Of a stretch of 64,000 bases of DNA, positions 1 to 11,566 are shown one piece after another. The stretch covers positions 254,084,989 to 254,148,988 of the forward strand of contig NC_057804.1 of assembly GCF_018294505.1 (NCBI RefSeq), written 5' to 3'. The stretch is from Triticum aestivum (Eukaryota; Streptophyta; Magnoliopsida; Poales; Poaceae). Position 1 is the stretch's first letter; the number at the start of each line of letters is the position of its first letter. The position numbers were made by a program, and so were the translations under genes. The notes under the pieces are model-generated. The model did no database searches. It was not told the DNA's origin and saw only the letters and a program-made list of their open reading frames with translations.

Positions 1-692
1 GTTGGTGATGAAGGCGGTGAAGTTCTTGGTGAAGATCGCGGGGATGATGATGGCCCCCGGCAGCGCTCCGGCGCCACCAGAAGCTAGGGGGAGAGGGGCC
101 CCCTTCTTCTTCTTCTTCCTTGACCTCCTCCTTAGGTGGGAGAAGGGTTTCCCCTTCGGTCCTTGGCTCCCATGGCTTGGGAGGGGTGAGAGCCCCTCCG
201 AGATTGGATCTATCTCTCTCTTTCTGCGTTCTATTTTGGCTCTGTTTCAGCGTTTTGTGTATATATGGAGATCCATAACTCCGATTGTCCTGAAACCTTC
301 GCCGTGATATTTTTCTGAATATTAGCTTTCTTGCGGCAAAAGAAGAGCGTCAACCGCCTTACGGTGGGCTCACGAGGCTAGGGGGTGCGCCCAGGGGGGT
401 CAGGCGCGCCCCCTACCTCGTGACCACCTTGGGCACTATCTCGCGTGGATATTTCTTCCGGAATTTTCCATATTTTCCAAAAATAAGCTCCATCCGTTTT
501 TATCCTGTTTGGCCTCCGTTTGATATGGAAATTCTGTGAAACATAAAACATGCAACAGACAGGAACTGGCACTGGGCACTGGATTAATAAGTTAGTTCCA
601 AAAATAATATAAAAGGTTGCCAAAAAGTATATGAAAGTGAATAATATTGGCATGGAACAATCAAAAATTATAGATACGGCGGAGACGTATCA
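1..692 (-). mobile_element. Gypsy LTR, 5' part, minus strand (Sabrina-like)
   Basis: Read on the minus strand, the LTR begins at 692 with TGATACGTCTCC and runs leftward off the window edge. The end is an imperfect palindrome (GATACGGC..GACGTATCA on the plus strand), which from memory is the standard terminus of Sabrina/WHAM-type Triticeae Gypsy LTRs. It contains the GC-rich stretch at about 365-425 that these LTRs carry. I see no coding potential; the open frame at 2-307 is fortuitous. The family name is recalled, not searched. Confidence 0.65.
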
Positions 693-2449
693 GTGTCCTT
701 TCCCAGTGACAGTAGGGGCAGCAAGGCACGTATTGTATTATTTCCATCGAGAATAAAAATATGGGGTTTATATCATATTGCATGAGTTTATCCCTCTACA
801 TCATGTCATCTTTTTTAATGCGTTACTCTGTTCTTTATGAACTTAATAATCTAGATGCATGCTGGATAGCAGTCGATGTGTGGAGTAATAGTAGTAGATG
901 CAGGAAGGAGTCGGTCTACTTGTCACTGACGTGATGCCTCTATACATGATCATGCCTAGATAATCTTATAATTATACGCTTTTCTATCAATTGCTCGACA
1001 CTAATTTGTTCACGCACCGTAATACGTATGCTATCTTGACAGAAGCCACTAGTGAAACCTATGGCCCGTGGGTCTATCTCTTATCATATAAGCTTTCAAT
1101 CTACTTTTATTTGCTTCTTTACTTTTCCAATCTATATTATAAAATACCAAAAATATATTTACCTTATCATATTATCTCTATCATATATCACCTTCGCAAG
1201 TGGCCGTGAAAGGATTGACAACCCCTTTATTGCGTTGGTTGCGAGTTCTTGTTTGTTTGTGTAGGTGCGCTGGACTTCTGAGGAGCCTCATACTGGATTG
1301 ATACCTTGGTTCTCTGAGGGAAATACTTACGCTACTATTGCTGCATCACCCTTTCCTCTTCAAGGAAAACCAACGCAAGCTCAAGACGTAGCAAGGGATA
1401 GCCACAAGGAGTTCATTATCTCCTTTGTTGACAATCTGTAACTTTCTTTTGGGCTTACCCCTCTGTTCACTCTCTTGTAGCTTACCACCCCCTCCAACCC
1501 CCCCCCCCTTGCATTGTAACATGCTTGTACAGTTGACACACTAATTCTTTAATTTAATTACACAGTAGGAGCCTCTCCTACTGTTTTCAAGGTTAAAAAA
1601 AACCACCAAGCTTGGGGGAGGTGCCCTGGTATCGTATCACCATCACACTCCTATCTTTACCTTTTTCTTAGTTTGGTCCTTTTGGTAATATCTTGATCTA
1701 GTAGAATAACGTTTTGGTATGAATTAGTTTTGAGTTTTGCTTTATAATCCCTCTATGTAATCGAGTCCAGCTATATATAATAAAGATTAGTGTTGAGTCA
1801 AGGGCTTTGCTATCTTGCTATGATCTTAAGTGCATAAAAGAATAAAAGAAATAAAAGAGACCATATTGATCTTATGGAAAGTAATGACTTCACATATAAA
1901 CAGTATGATGATTAAAATTTGTTGAGAGTTAGCAATCATAGTTTTGGTCATCGTTGCAATTAATAGGAAGTAATAAAGAAAGAGAGGTTTTCACATATAA
2001 ATATACTATCTTGGACATCTTTTATGATTGTTAGCACTCACTAAAGTATGACATGCTAAAGAGTTGATGTTGGAGAAGGAAGACAATGTAATGGGTTATG
2101 TTTTCTCAGATCTTAGTTAAAGTATATTGCCATGGATCATCCAAACATGTTGAGTTTTCCTTTCCCCATCATGCTAGCCAAATTCCTTGCACCAAGTAGA
2201 GATACTACTTGTGTTTCCAAATATCCTTAAACCCAATTTTCGCCATGAGAGTCCACCATTTCTACCTATGGATTGAGTAAGATCCTTCAAGTAAGTTGTC
2301 ATGTTGCATGCAATAAAACTTGCTCTCTAAATATGTATGACTTATTAGTGTGGAGAAAATAAGCTTTATACGATCTTGTGATATGGAAGAAATAAAAGCA
2401 ACAGACTGCATAATAAAGGTTCATATCACAAGTGGCAATATAAAGTGAC
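693..2449 (+). mobile_element. Non-coding internal part of an old Gypsy retrotransposon
   Basis: This AT-rich sequence has no open frame of note. It contains blocks that I recognise from large, mostly non-coding Triticeae Gypsy elements. One block around 1200-1400 includes GGATTGACAACCCC and GGATTGATACCTTGG followed by GAGGGAAATACTTACGCTAC. Another at about 1606-1625 includes AAGCTTGGGGGAGGT. The minus-strand LTR to its left appears to have inserted into it. It ends where the CACTA-type terminus starts. No primer site or polypurine tract can be fixed with confidence. Confidence 0.55.
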
Positions 2450-3159
2450 CACTACAAAAAAAAGACACATCCGTGACATTTTGGGCCGAACGAATTTTTT
2501 TTCTATCATACGTATGACACTTCTATGATGATAATTGTGACGAAACCCGGTATCATCATAGATGTGGTGGGCTCCTACTTCTATGACAAAAAATCATGAC
2601 AGAAAATGGGCTTTTCGTCCTGGGCGGGCCGGAGATGAAGCTGCATGACATTCTTTGGGCCATCCATGATGAAAAAAACCGTGGTAGAAGCGATGGCGAG
2701 GAAAATTTTGGGGAGTTCCCGGTTACGGTGGGCGGTCGGGGGCCGAGCAATGCACGTTTCTCTTGTACACGTACGCGCATGTGTGTGAGGCATTGGCTCT
2801 AACTGAACCCGAGCGAGGGCGTTGGGCTCTAACTGAACCCAAGCGATTGCACTGCAGGCTACGCATTACTAAACCCGAGCAATCGATCGATGGATGTTAT
2901 TCCTTCACTACTGCTGCTAACTGAAGCCTATCGATGCTGCCTCTGGGATGAACAGTGAGCATTGCGGGGTGGGGGGGGTTGGATGAACAGTGAGCGGTGG
3001 TGTTGCCTCTAGATGAACAGGACCCCGTGTTGTGGAGGGCTGGATGAACAGGACGACCCCGTGGAGGGCTGGATGAACAATAGATGGTGGAGGGGTGCCC
3101 GTGGAGGGGTGGTTGAACAGTAGCCGGTGGAGTAGCGCGCGGTGGAGGCTGGATGAACA

Positions 3160-3288
3160 AGAGCCCGTGGAGGTTGGAGGAAGTCGAAGGTAGCCCGTGG
3201 AGGCTAGAGGAGGTCGACGGTAGCCCGTGGAGGCTGGACGAGGTCGACGGTAGCCCGTGGAGGCTAGAGGAGGTCGACGGTGGAGGTG
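3160..3288 (+). repeat. 30-bp tandem repeat, about 4 copies
   Basis: Units of 30 bp of the form TAGCCCGTGGAGGCT..GAGGTCGACGG follow one another with one or two changes each. Because 30 is divisible by three, every frame reads as a 10-residue repeat (for example SPWRLEEVDG on the plus strand). This explains the long open frames on both strands here; they are not genes. It lies inside the CACTA subterminal region. Confidence 0.85.
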
Positions 3289-3310
3289 AACAGTATCCCA
3301 TGGAGTCCCG

Positions 3311-3690
3311 CTTTGCGGTACGCCACACCCCTCCCGATGAACAAGACCCCTGTTTCGACTGTAGCACTCCAACACAAGTCCGTTTCGTCCGTTTTGCGGT
3401 ACACCACACCCCTCCCAATCAACAGGACCCCCCTTTCGACCGTAGCACTCCAACGCAAGTCCGTTTCATCCGTTTTGCGGTACCCACACCCCAATCGATC
3501 AACAAGACCCCCGTTTCGACCATAGGTGGCCCGATTCCTCTGTTTTGCGGTACGCCGGACCCCTCCCGATGAACAGGATCCCGTTTTGAACATGGCCGGT
3601 CGAACACAATGCCGTTTCCTCTGTTCTGCGGTATGCCAGGCCTCGTTTCCATCGCCTGTTCCATCCAATCCCTCCCGATGAACACGACCA
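3311..3690 (+). repeat. About 81-bp degenerate tandem repeat, 4-5 copies
   Basis: Each unit starts near TTTTGCGGTAC and contains CCCCTCCCGATGAACA and GTCCGTTTC. Unit starts are at about 3311, 3392, 3473, 3543 and 3623, so the spacing is 81, 81, 70 and 80 bp. The fourth unit boundary reflects an internal deletion. It belongs to the same CACTA subterminal block as the 30-bp array just upstream. Confidence 0.8.
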
Positions 3691-4012
3691 CACATTCCGT
3701 TCCGACCCAGCCGGTTGGATCCCCATGAACACGATGACGAAGTTGTTTCTCCGTTCCGACCCCGCCATGTACACAAGCCCTGGCCGTATGTATGCACGAG
3801 TAGGCGTTCAAGACCCCGCCCGTATGTACACATACGTGGCCGTATTTTCTTTCTTGCACACTAGCCGCTGTACGTACGTGTACATGCTACGTGCGCGCCT
3901 CTACTACGACACGTACGTGCCTCTACTACGACACGTGCACATCTCTACATCGACTAGTATATATTTACGTACACATTCGCAACCAGAATGACAACGCTAC
4001 GTATGCTTCGAC

Positions 4013-6640
4013 CAGGTCGGCTGCGTTGTGAGGCTGTCGTCACCGCAGAATAAGAGGGGGTGTGGGTGAGTAGAGGGATGGCCTCACTAGCGTTGGGAGT
4101 AGTAGGGGGCGGTGAGGCCTCCACGGTATCACAGCCGGCCATGGGAGGCAGGAGCATGCGGCACGACCGGCGCTGCTTTGGGTGGCTGGAGAACGAAGAC
4201 CAGAGTTTGAAGAAGCACTATGGCCGTTGGATGGACATCGTACGGTCACTGGAGTATTGACTAAGTTGACAAAGCCCTCCGTCCCCGTCAACTTAGTAGG
4301 CCCACAAGTCAGCCTGCCACTATACTGGGTCCCAGCTAGCAGGGGGAGTATTCATTTTTTTGCGTAATAAGGAGGCACTTCCTTGCGTGCGAAGATATAG
4401 CTGGTGGGTCCAAGCTGTCAGCGGCGACAATGTTTTTTTCGTGAAATAGAGAGGCCCTTTCAGTGGTTCCCAGATGTCAGGTGGAGGAATCATTATTTTG
4501 CGCGTAATAAGGAGGCATTTCCTTGCATGCGGCCGTGGACCCAGTTGTCAGCCTCTTCACGTACAGTCCACTTCAGATGCATGTCAGTCATTGACCATGT
4601 TGACCAGGCCGCACCGAGAGCACCAGGGCGGTGGGCGACAGCGAGGCCTAGGAAGGGAACGACATGGAGGCAGGGAAGACTCGGCAGTTGTTTCCCACGC
4701 GGAGGGGAGTACGACTATATGAGGGTTTACTGGTACGTCTGCCGTCGCCGGAGAATAACAGCAGGTGTGGGTGAGTACAGGGATGGCTAGGCCAGCGATG
4801 GGAGTACGGTGGGGTGGTGAGGCCTGCGCGGCAGCATAGCCAGCCAGGGGGAGGAGGGAGCAGGCAGTCCCGCCGACGCTTGTTTGAGCGGCTCGAGCAG
4901 GAAGAGTAGAGATTGAAGAAACACGACGGCCGTTGGAAGGAAACCAATAGTCACTGCTTGTGCGTCAACCTTTTTTTTAGGAAAGCCTCAAATCGGTGGA
5001 AAACAACATACAACCCATCTGCCATTATTTCTAGTAATTTACAACCCATTTTCTAATTCTTAAGGTTTCTTTTGGAGCCCATATTCTTTTTGTGAGCATT
5101 ACAACCCATATTGTGGCCACAGTTAAAAAATTATACGAAATTTTGCATATTTCGGTGCGGTCCGAACTGTTTTTAATCCCGAAATTTTGAGTCACATTCA
5201 AAATGATTTTAAAAATAAATGTACATCAATATAAAATCCAACAAATTGTCCATGCATAAAAATAAATGCTTTTTAAAATCATGAAATGAAAAAAAGATAT
5301 TTGAAGCTAATTGCCGGTTTGATGTGTTATAAAAATGTACAACCCATTTCTCATTACTAATAGGCCATTTTCTCGGCTAGCCAAATGAAGCTCTCCTCGT
5401 CTTGAAAGATTTGCAGCCCAACAGGCCTGACAAAGCGACTTACTTGGCAAATCACAAAAAAACTGGGTTGTGGCCGTGGACCCAGCTGTCAGCCTCTCCA
5501 CGTACAGTACTCTTCCGATGGAAGTCGGTCGTTAACCACATTGACCATGCCGCACTGAGAGCACCAAGGCGGTGGACGACGGTGAGGCCTAGGAAGGGGA
5601 CGACGCGGAGCCAGGGAAGACGTGGCAGTGGATGCCCACGCGGAGAGGAGTACGAGGGTTCACTGGTTCGGTTGCGGCGTGAGGCTGCCGTCGCCGCAGA
5701 ATAACAGGGGTTGTGGGTGAGTAGAGGGATGCCCTGGGCCAGCGGTGGGAGTAGTAGGGGCGGTGAGGCCTCCGCGTCATCATAGCCGGCCACGAGAGGT
5801 AGGAGCATGCGGCACGACTGGCACTGCTTTGGGCGGCTAGAGCAAGAAGACCAGAGGTTGAAGAAGCAGTATGGCCGTTGGATGGACATCGTACGATCAC
5901 TGGAGCTAGAATCCTTCATATTGACTAAGTTGACAAAGCCCTCCGTCCTTGTCAACTTAGTAGGCCCACAAGTGAGCCACCCACTATGGTGGGTTCCAGC
6001 TAGGAGGGGGTATTCATTTTTTTGTGCGTAATAAGGAGGCACTTCCTTGCGTGCGAAGATATAGCTTGTGGGTCTGACCTGTCAGCGGGGAGGGGATATT
6101 TTTTTCGCAAAATACAGAAGCCCTTCCCACGTACAATCCACGTATAGTGCGTAATAAGGAGGAACTTTCCTTGCGTGTGACCATGGACCTCGTGGGTCCC
6201 AGCCGTCAGGCTCTCCACGTACAGTCCTCTTCCGATGACTCTCGTATGTTGACCACGCTGCGCCGAGCGCAAAGTGGCGATGGATGACGGCGAGGACCCA
6301 GACTGGAACGACATGGAAATGGGGAAGACGCGGCAGTGGAGTCATAGACGGAGAGGAGTTGGAAACTTGACTGGTTCGGGTGCCGGGTGGGCCTATAGTC
6401 GACAGAGAATAACATGAGGTGCAGAGTGGAGGGATGGCCTGGCCGTCGGCGGGGTAGCGTTTTGCTGAGGAGCGCAAAACAATGCCGTTGGATGCCGAAG
6501 GCTGGAGCAGGCGGTTCCGGCAGCGCTGGGGGAAGAAGACGAGAGACTGAAGAAGAATGCTGGCCGTTGGATGTAAATCCAACACCTTCTTAGGCTTCGA
6601 CCTACTCGCCCACATGTCAGCCAATCCATTTGTTTTGTTA
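4013..6640 (+). repeat. Four dispersed copies of a 0.4-0.6 kb internal repeat
   Basis: Four related blocks lie at about 4013-4440, 4440-4970, 5460-6115 and 6125-6640. Each runs through the same landmarks in the same order: a CAGCTGTCAGCC-like stretch, CACGTACAGT, GTTGACCA, GGAACGACATGG-like, AGAATAACA, a GAGTAGAGGGATGGC-like stretch, GGCCGTTGGATG, and GTAATAAGGAGGCA. The first and third copies are the most alike. The gap at about 4970-5460 holds ACAACCCAT-rich sequence. No copy has a credible reading frame. This is the internal repeat structure of the CACTA-type element, not a gene family. Confidence 0.75.
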
Positions 6641-7317
6641 GTCCATTTGGTGGGCTAGGTGAAACAATGATGTAGCATCTATGCAGCCCATTTAAATCCC
6701 ATTTGCATATTTCTCGAAATCCGCGGACTTGTTGGGCTGGGTGAAAATATCATGTTGGGCTAGACGGAGAAATGTTATAAAAACATAAACACATGATTGC
6801 ACGTCTATTACTGCATTGGTCAGTAAAATCTTTGCAAGCTTATGTACGCAATCACTAGGAGTTAACTTGCCAAGTTATATATAAACAATTATTATTATTA
6901 TTTTGTTAGAACTTTCAACTTACGAAATAAAATATCATTGAAATTTGATGAGTTAATAGTACGTGGGGTATTATTAATTTTTAGGCTAGACGTGGGACAA
7001 TTGAGTTGGTTCTAGGGAAAGTACTGGGAGAAAACTCAGTTTACATCGAAAAAGAAAGTGGGAGAAAATTCAGGGACCTGCTGGGTCCACCTGAGGAGGG
7101 GAATATGTTGGGAGGAAGGAGATTCAAAGCACGACAGCTGAGTGAACTAGTTTTTTTAAGAGACAAGTGAACTAGTTACATACATAAGCAAATAGAAACT
7201 AAAAAAAGCAATCAGGTTAATGGGTTCTTAAAAGAAATATTTCGGACAAAACAGATAATTACGACGCATAGGATAATGCATGAAACACTCAGATGATAAA
7301 GGTGCTTATAAACAGAT

Positions 7318-7876
7318 AAAGTACAACATCTAGACCTTCCTGGCACGCTTGATCATGATGCTGCGGCTGTCCGTGTACTCGTCGGTTACGGGAAGCAGAC
7401 ACGCCCTCATGTCCAAGATCTACCTGTACATGTCGTAGCATGCGCATGCGTCCTTGGCCGTGTAGGTTATGTAGGCTAGATTTAGAGGTACCTCCCACGT
7501 GTTCAGGTCGTCTTCTTTCATGTTGGCGTATCTGGGGTCAATGATGGTCTGAGGGAGGTTAACCACGGAGTCCTTCTCCTGCCCGTTGCTGATGATCGTG
7601 TATTGCTTCTGGATGTCGACAAGCTTGTTGCACCAGATGGCCAAATCGTCGCGTTCTTCCTTCTCTCCACCGTAGCGAAGCTGTAGTCGGCGCTGCCGAT
7701 GAAACAGGCGAATGCTCCAGAACCTGGTGCAGCCATAGGACTGAGGCAAGGCAGAGCTTTCACCGAGTTGGTATCATTGGTGTACATCACATTCAACTTG
7801 GTGCAACCATAGGACTGAACGGCAAACTCAAAGGGGAACTACTTGCTGAAGTCCATATCCAGCAGGCTCACCCCTC
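7318..7876 (-). pseudogene. 3'-5' exonuclease-like gene fragment (RNase H fold), frameshifted
   Basis: Seen: on the minus strand, the stretch 7749-7420 reads DDLAIWCNKLVDIQK, then IIDPRYANMKEDDLNTWEVP, then LNLAYITYTAKDACACYDMY, and continues in another frame as DMRACLLPVTDEYTDSRS. Known: the Y-x3-D pattern (YTAKD) followed by a Y-x-x-Y/L-Y tail is the third exonuclease motif of DEDDy 3'-5' exonucleases of the Werner-like plant type. Upstream (to about 7876) a second frame carries FAVQSYGCTKLNVMYTND after an in-frame stop. A partial duplication of the CAGTCCTATGG..TGCACCA segment (7728-7745 and 7801-7818) breaks the frame. The first catalytic motif is not visible. Inference: a decayed copy of a multi-copy grass exonuclease-like gene, possibly carried by the neighbouring transposon. 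Confidence 0.55.
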
Positions 7877-8364
7877 GGATCGCCATTGGAGTCTCTTCGA
7901 GTGAACGAGTGTGTAGGCGGCGGCAACAGTTCGTTTTTCAGCTCTTGGGGAACTGGATTCAACAGTAAGCTGAGTGTGTACATGCAACAATAGTTACTAC
8001 CCCTCCCTCGTCCGCTGCACGCCTGGCAGAAGTTGCACCCTCGGCGCATTCAAACGCCTCCTTTAAGAAACCTACTCCGGCCACACGTCGGTCCACGAGC
8101 GGGTCTGTATTGGTAATGTAATAATAGGAGTTAGTGGTCACTTTACTTAAATTTAATTACCTTTAATAGAAATTTATAATTAAAACAAGCAATGCATTGG
8201 CTCATTCTATTAGTGCCACATGATCAACATGCACAGCAATTAGAATTGTTATTCTCAGGACGCACACGATCAGCACATTTGTCGCACTTTCACAAAGATA
8301 ATACTACCATGTTTGAACTGTTTGTTATGGTTGTTGTCCTCTGCATCATCATGCCGTGTTTCCT
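7877..8364. other. No gene seen
   Basis: AT-rich sequence between the exonuclease-like fragment and the 79-bp repeat. I see no conserved reading frame. On the minus strand it would be the 5' flank or intron side of the exonuclease-like pseudogene. Confidence 0.5.
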
Positions 8365-8640
8365 AGCTTGCAAGATTCAGAACCAACAAATAAGATGCAA
8401 ATAATAAGTACAACAAAGATGCCTACACATCTCATTGCTTCCCAGCTTGCAAGATTCAGAACAAACAAATAAGATCAAAATAACAAGTACAACAAAGATG
8501 CCTACACATCTCATTGATTCCCAGCTTGCAAGATTCAGAACCAACAAATAAGTTTCAAATAAGAAGTACAACAAAGATGCCCACACATCTCATTGATTAC
8601 CAGCTTGGAAGATTCAGAACCAACCCATTAGAGCCTTTTG
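8365..8640 (+). repeat. 79-bp tandem repeat, 3.5 copies
   Basis: Units begin AGCTTGCAAGATTCAGAAC at 8365, 8444, 8523 and 8602, exactly 79 bp apart. Each includes TACAACAAAGATGCC and CACATCTCATTG. The last unit is partial. Copies are nearly identical, so the amplification is fairly recent. It lies in the presumed intron or flank between the exonuclease-like fragment and its possible 5' exon. Confidence 0.9.
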
Positions 8641-9880
8641 ATAAAGTGAATATCGGGATTAAATCCATCTTGGCTAGCCATGTCATACAATCAAAGAACT
8701 TGGCAAATGCTCTTGACCGTCACAACATCTGTAGTTGAGTATTCCTGTTTGCACAGTACAAACAAGGAGACAGGAGAGCATGATTTCGCTTTACTAGCGG
8801 CCTCCTTGAACTCAACCTGCAGCTCCACTAGGATGAGGTCTGCCTGGAGTTCCATGATTCAATTCATGCGCCTTTTTCTGCAGTTCACCTGAAATGAAGC
8901 AAATATTGCATCATTCAGCTAGCAAGAAGTACTTGCTCTCGTGAGCTGGTAGGTTCTTCTTTAGTAGTTGCACTAAAATTGAGGAACATTAAGGTTGGAT
9001 GTCTGGCTCATGTAAGGTGCAACTATAATTTTCTTATCCTTTTGTGTAGTTCCACTAAAATAAAGTGCCATTGTGGTGACAGTGACGGCTCCATCTTGCA
9101 AAGGCTAATAAAATGTTGCACGAGATTACTAGCAGAACTTGACAGAGATTTTGGAAACTCCAATCACCATTTTGTGTAGTTCCACCAAAATTGAGAGATG
9201 TTACCCACGTGACATTTTAGTTTAACTATACAAGACACTCATTCCAAAAAAAGTGTTTTGTGCAGTTCACCAAAAGGTCACAATAGCAACAAGGTGAAAT
9301 GGATATCCCTATCTGCACAAAAAGATACAAAGTAAACAGTTGCTGGTCAATGAGAATATACGAAACATATACAAAATGAAAAGAAGCATCTTAATTATGT
9401 TCATGGCAATCACACAAGGACAGTAGAAATTTTAAAACGTCAGCAATGCTTCATGTTACCAGAAGCATTACGATCAACAATGAGATTCCTCAAATATGGG
9501 ATTACTTTAATGGTGGCATTGCTTGTTTACCAGACACAGTAAATCAACAGCAGCTAAAGACTTGGTTTAAGGGCATGGGACCGTGGGGACACCAGGACAC
9601 TCAGCAGCGTAAAGGAGCAACTTACTTATCATACTAGGGAAAATAGTAGGAGTGCCATTTGTAACACAGTTTAATTGCATCTTGTCACTGGAGGCATTAG
9701 ATTAACAATAACACTGGTTAGACATGTCCCTAAGGTAACAGTGTGATGGCTTCATTTTACAAGCGCCCTTCCATTAACAACAACAAAAGGTTGGTATAAG
9801 CACATGCGACAGTGGACGCATCAGCACAATGTACCTACAAGAAGGCATAAAGTGGTGATGCCGAGTTTGTTCATTCTATG
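8641..9880. other. No gene; scattered TTTTGTGTAGTTCCAC motif
   Basis: There is no credible reading frame. A short motif, TTTGTGTAGTTCCAC(C/T)AAAAT, recurs at about 8955 (degenerate), 9040, 9170 and 9252 (degenerate), with irregular spacing. This suggests an old local duplication series. The rest is unremarkable intergenic or intronic sequence. Confidence 0.45.
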
Positions 9881-9881
9881 T

Positions 9882-10139
9882 GAATGCAGCAAACCTAATC
9901 CTGGAGACCTTGTACTATGTGAGGGCAGCAAATCTAATCCTGGAGACCTTTTACTATGTTAGGGCAGCAAATCTAATGCTGGAGACCTTCTACTATGTGA
10001 GGACAGCAAATCTAATCCTGGAGACCTTTTACAATGTGAGGGCAGCAAATCTAATCCTGAGACCTTTCACTATGTGAGGGCAACAAATCTAATCCTGGAG
10101 ACATTTTACTATGTGATGGCAGCAAATCTAATCATGGAC
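9882..10139 (+). repeat. 39-bp minisatellite, about 6.5 copies
   Basis: The 39-bp unit GCAGCAAATCTAATCCTGGAG..TTTTACTATGTGAG is repeated six to seven times with scattered substitutions, and the fifth copy has a small deletion. As 39 is a multiple of three, the plus strand reads as repeats of 13 residues (ANLILETFYYVRA). There is no gene context, so this is treated as a non-coding minisatellite. Confidence 0.9.
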
Positions 10140-10513
10140 ATACTCTGTTGACTTGTCCACCAGCCGCCACTTTCTATCCTTTTTTCAACCAGTAATAGAT
10201 CTGTTCCTTATCCAGTTTGTACAGCGTTTCCCCATTATTTCCCTTTTCAACCAAGAGACCGGTTGGGTATCCGGTCTCTACTACTTTCACCATATCATTT
10301 CCTCTTTGAATCAAGTCCTAGATTCATGCTACAACTTTTCCCCCCTTTCTTTGTTGTTTGAACAAAGCCCTAGATGTGAATGCATGAAGTAGCTTTACCT
10401 CTAATAATACTAAAAATTTAGGTGGCTTTGGAAGAGCTGATGGGAGTAGAAAAAGATGCACGTGCAGACACGTGGGGAGCTGGGGTAGTAGAGCAAGGCT
10501 GCTTTGGAAGAAC

Positions 10514-10705
10514 TTATACCTGAGGGTCGCCGGGATGTCGGCGGTGGCAGGTCGGATCTGCGAACAATACGGTAGGGAGGAAGAAGGGTCGAAGGACCTC
10601 CCGAGCCGGCGCTGTGTCGGAGAGAACTGCATGGGCAGAGGATCGGGCCCCTCCGGCAGCTGTGGGTTTCCTCCCTCGGCGGCGATGACCGCGTGAACGA
10701 TGCAC
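10514..10705 (-). other. Possible 5' exon of a minus-strand transcript
   Basis: A GC-rich island (about 10500-10720) with an ATG at 10705 on the minus strand opens a 63-residue frame of basic, Pro/Arg-rich composition. It lies 160 bp downstream (minus strand) of a TATA-like box. The composition and position fit the first exon or 5' leader of the gene whose exonuclease-like remnant lies at 7876-7318. I could not identify splice sites that connect them. It may equally be an unrelated, non-coding CpG-rich promoter region. Confidence 0.3.
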
Positions 10706-10865
10706 CTTTTAGTCCTCTACGCACACCAGCCGAAGGGATCCGGCCGGATCTATGACCAGCGGTGAGCAGAGAGAAAATGTCGCTACCGCTGTCTTGTTTA
10801 TATCTGGAGAGGATGAGAAAATGAAGAGAGCAACCCTAGTAAAGCAAGCGCTCGGGACCCTGCGT

Positions 10866-10876
10866 CCATATATAGT
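10866..10876 (-). promoter_or_regulatory. TATA-like box, minus strand
   Basis: The minus strand reads CACTATATATGG here, followed 160 bp later by an ATG in a GC-rich island. It would fit a core promoter for a minus-strand transcript reaching the exonuclease-like fragment. The support is sequence similarity only. Confidence 0.35.
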
Positions 10877-10879
10877 GGA

Positions 10880-11473
10880 GTGATTATCTTTTTTCTCTCC
10901 ACAATAAGCGTTTCAATTTGTGTATGTGGCATTAACGAAAAGAAACTCTCTATTTAAGGTGACTACTGTATGACTCCTACTTACTACTAGTAGTACTACA
11001 GTATTGTTCACTTGTGTTCCCTGCCCCTCCATTCATTGAACAACCCCACGGGTGAATAAACATACAGTAAGTACTGTATTTATATAGAACGAACAAGTTC
11101 GAACAATTTTCGCATGGTTAAAAGTTGAGGGCGGGGCTTTTCCCGGGCAGTACGCGCGGCAGTTTTCGGGTAGGCGGTTTCACATAGAGGCGAGGAGGGT
11201 GAGCGAGTGGCGGATTTTCAAACATACTGCTGGAAAGGTCGGGCTGTGCGATTTGACGGTGCGTTACTGCTGGAAAGACTTGTGATATGACCACTCACTA
11301 TAGTCATGAATTACTGGCGCTCCGACCGGGGTGATCCCCCCTTCCATTCCGCGCTCTAATCTGGTGCATGACACGTCGACCCGGATGCTGGCTCTCCCAC
11401 ATGTCGGAGTAGTAAGAAGGAGCAAAGAATGATGCGGTATATACTAGTACTACTACTACTCAGGTCAGAGGAT
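10880..11473. other. No gene seen
   Basis: Mixed-composition intergenic DNA with short runs such as TACTACTACTACT near 11450. I see no reading frame or element end that I can defend. Confidence 0.45.
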
Positions 11474-11566
11474 TGCGAACCACGACAACCCAATAAACCA
11501 GCACTGCGAAGCACGGCAACCGAGTGAACCAGCAGTGCGAACCACGGTAGCCCAGTGAACCAGCAG
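11474..11566 (+). repeat. 31-bp tandem repeat, 3 copies
   Basis: Units start TGCGAACCACG/TGCGAAGCACG at 11474, 11505 and 11536 and end GTGAACCAGCAG or a close variant. The period is exactly 31 bp. Confidence 0.85.

Larger units (their letters stand above)
2450..7130 (+). mobile_element. CACTA-type DNA transposon, one terminus plus subterminal repeats
   Basis: The sequence starts CACTACAAAAAAAAGACAC at 2450, preceded by GAC, which would be a 3-bp target site. This is the diagnostic CACTA superfamily terminus. What follows fits the usual subterminal region of such elements: a GC-rich stretch with many short direct and dispersed repeats (listed separately) and no transposase. I looked for the opposite inverted end (TTTTGTAGTG) downstream and did not find it, so the right boundary is only an estimate from where the internal repeats stop. 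The element may be deleted at its far end or extend to beyond the exonuclease pseudogene. Confidence 0.6.

Noticed and set aside
2897..3859. Several overlapping 140-190 codon frames on both strands
   Set aside because: They are produced by the 30-bp and 81-bp tandem repeats and by high GC content. None resembles a protein family.
5452..6624. 196- and 180-codon minus-strand frames
   Set aside because: They lie inside the four-copy CACTA internal repeat, and the frames are not kept between the copies.
9880..10077. Repeat-protein gene (13-residue repeats)
   Set aside because: There is no promoter, no conserved flanking exon and frame breaks in the fifth unit. A minisatellite is a simpler explanation.
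9882..10139. CRISPR-like array
   Set aside because: The 39-bp units are contiguous, with no unique spacers, and the sequence is plant nuclear DNA.
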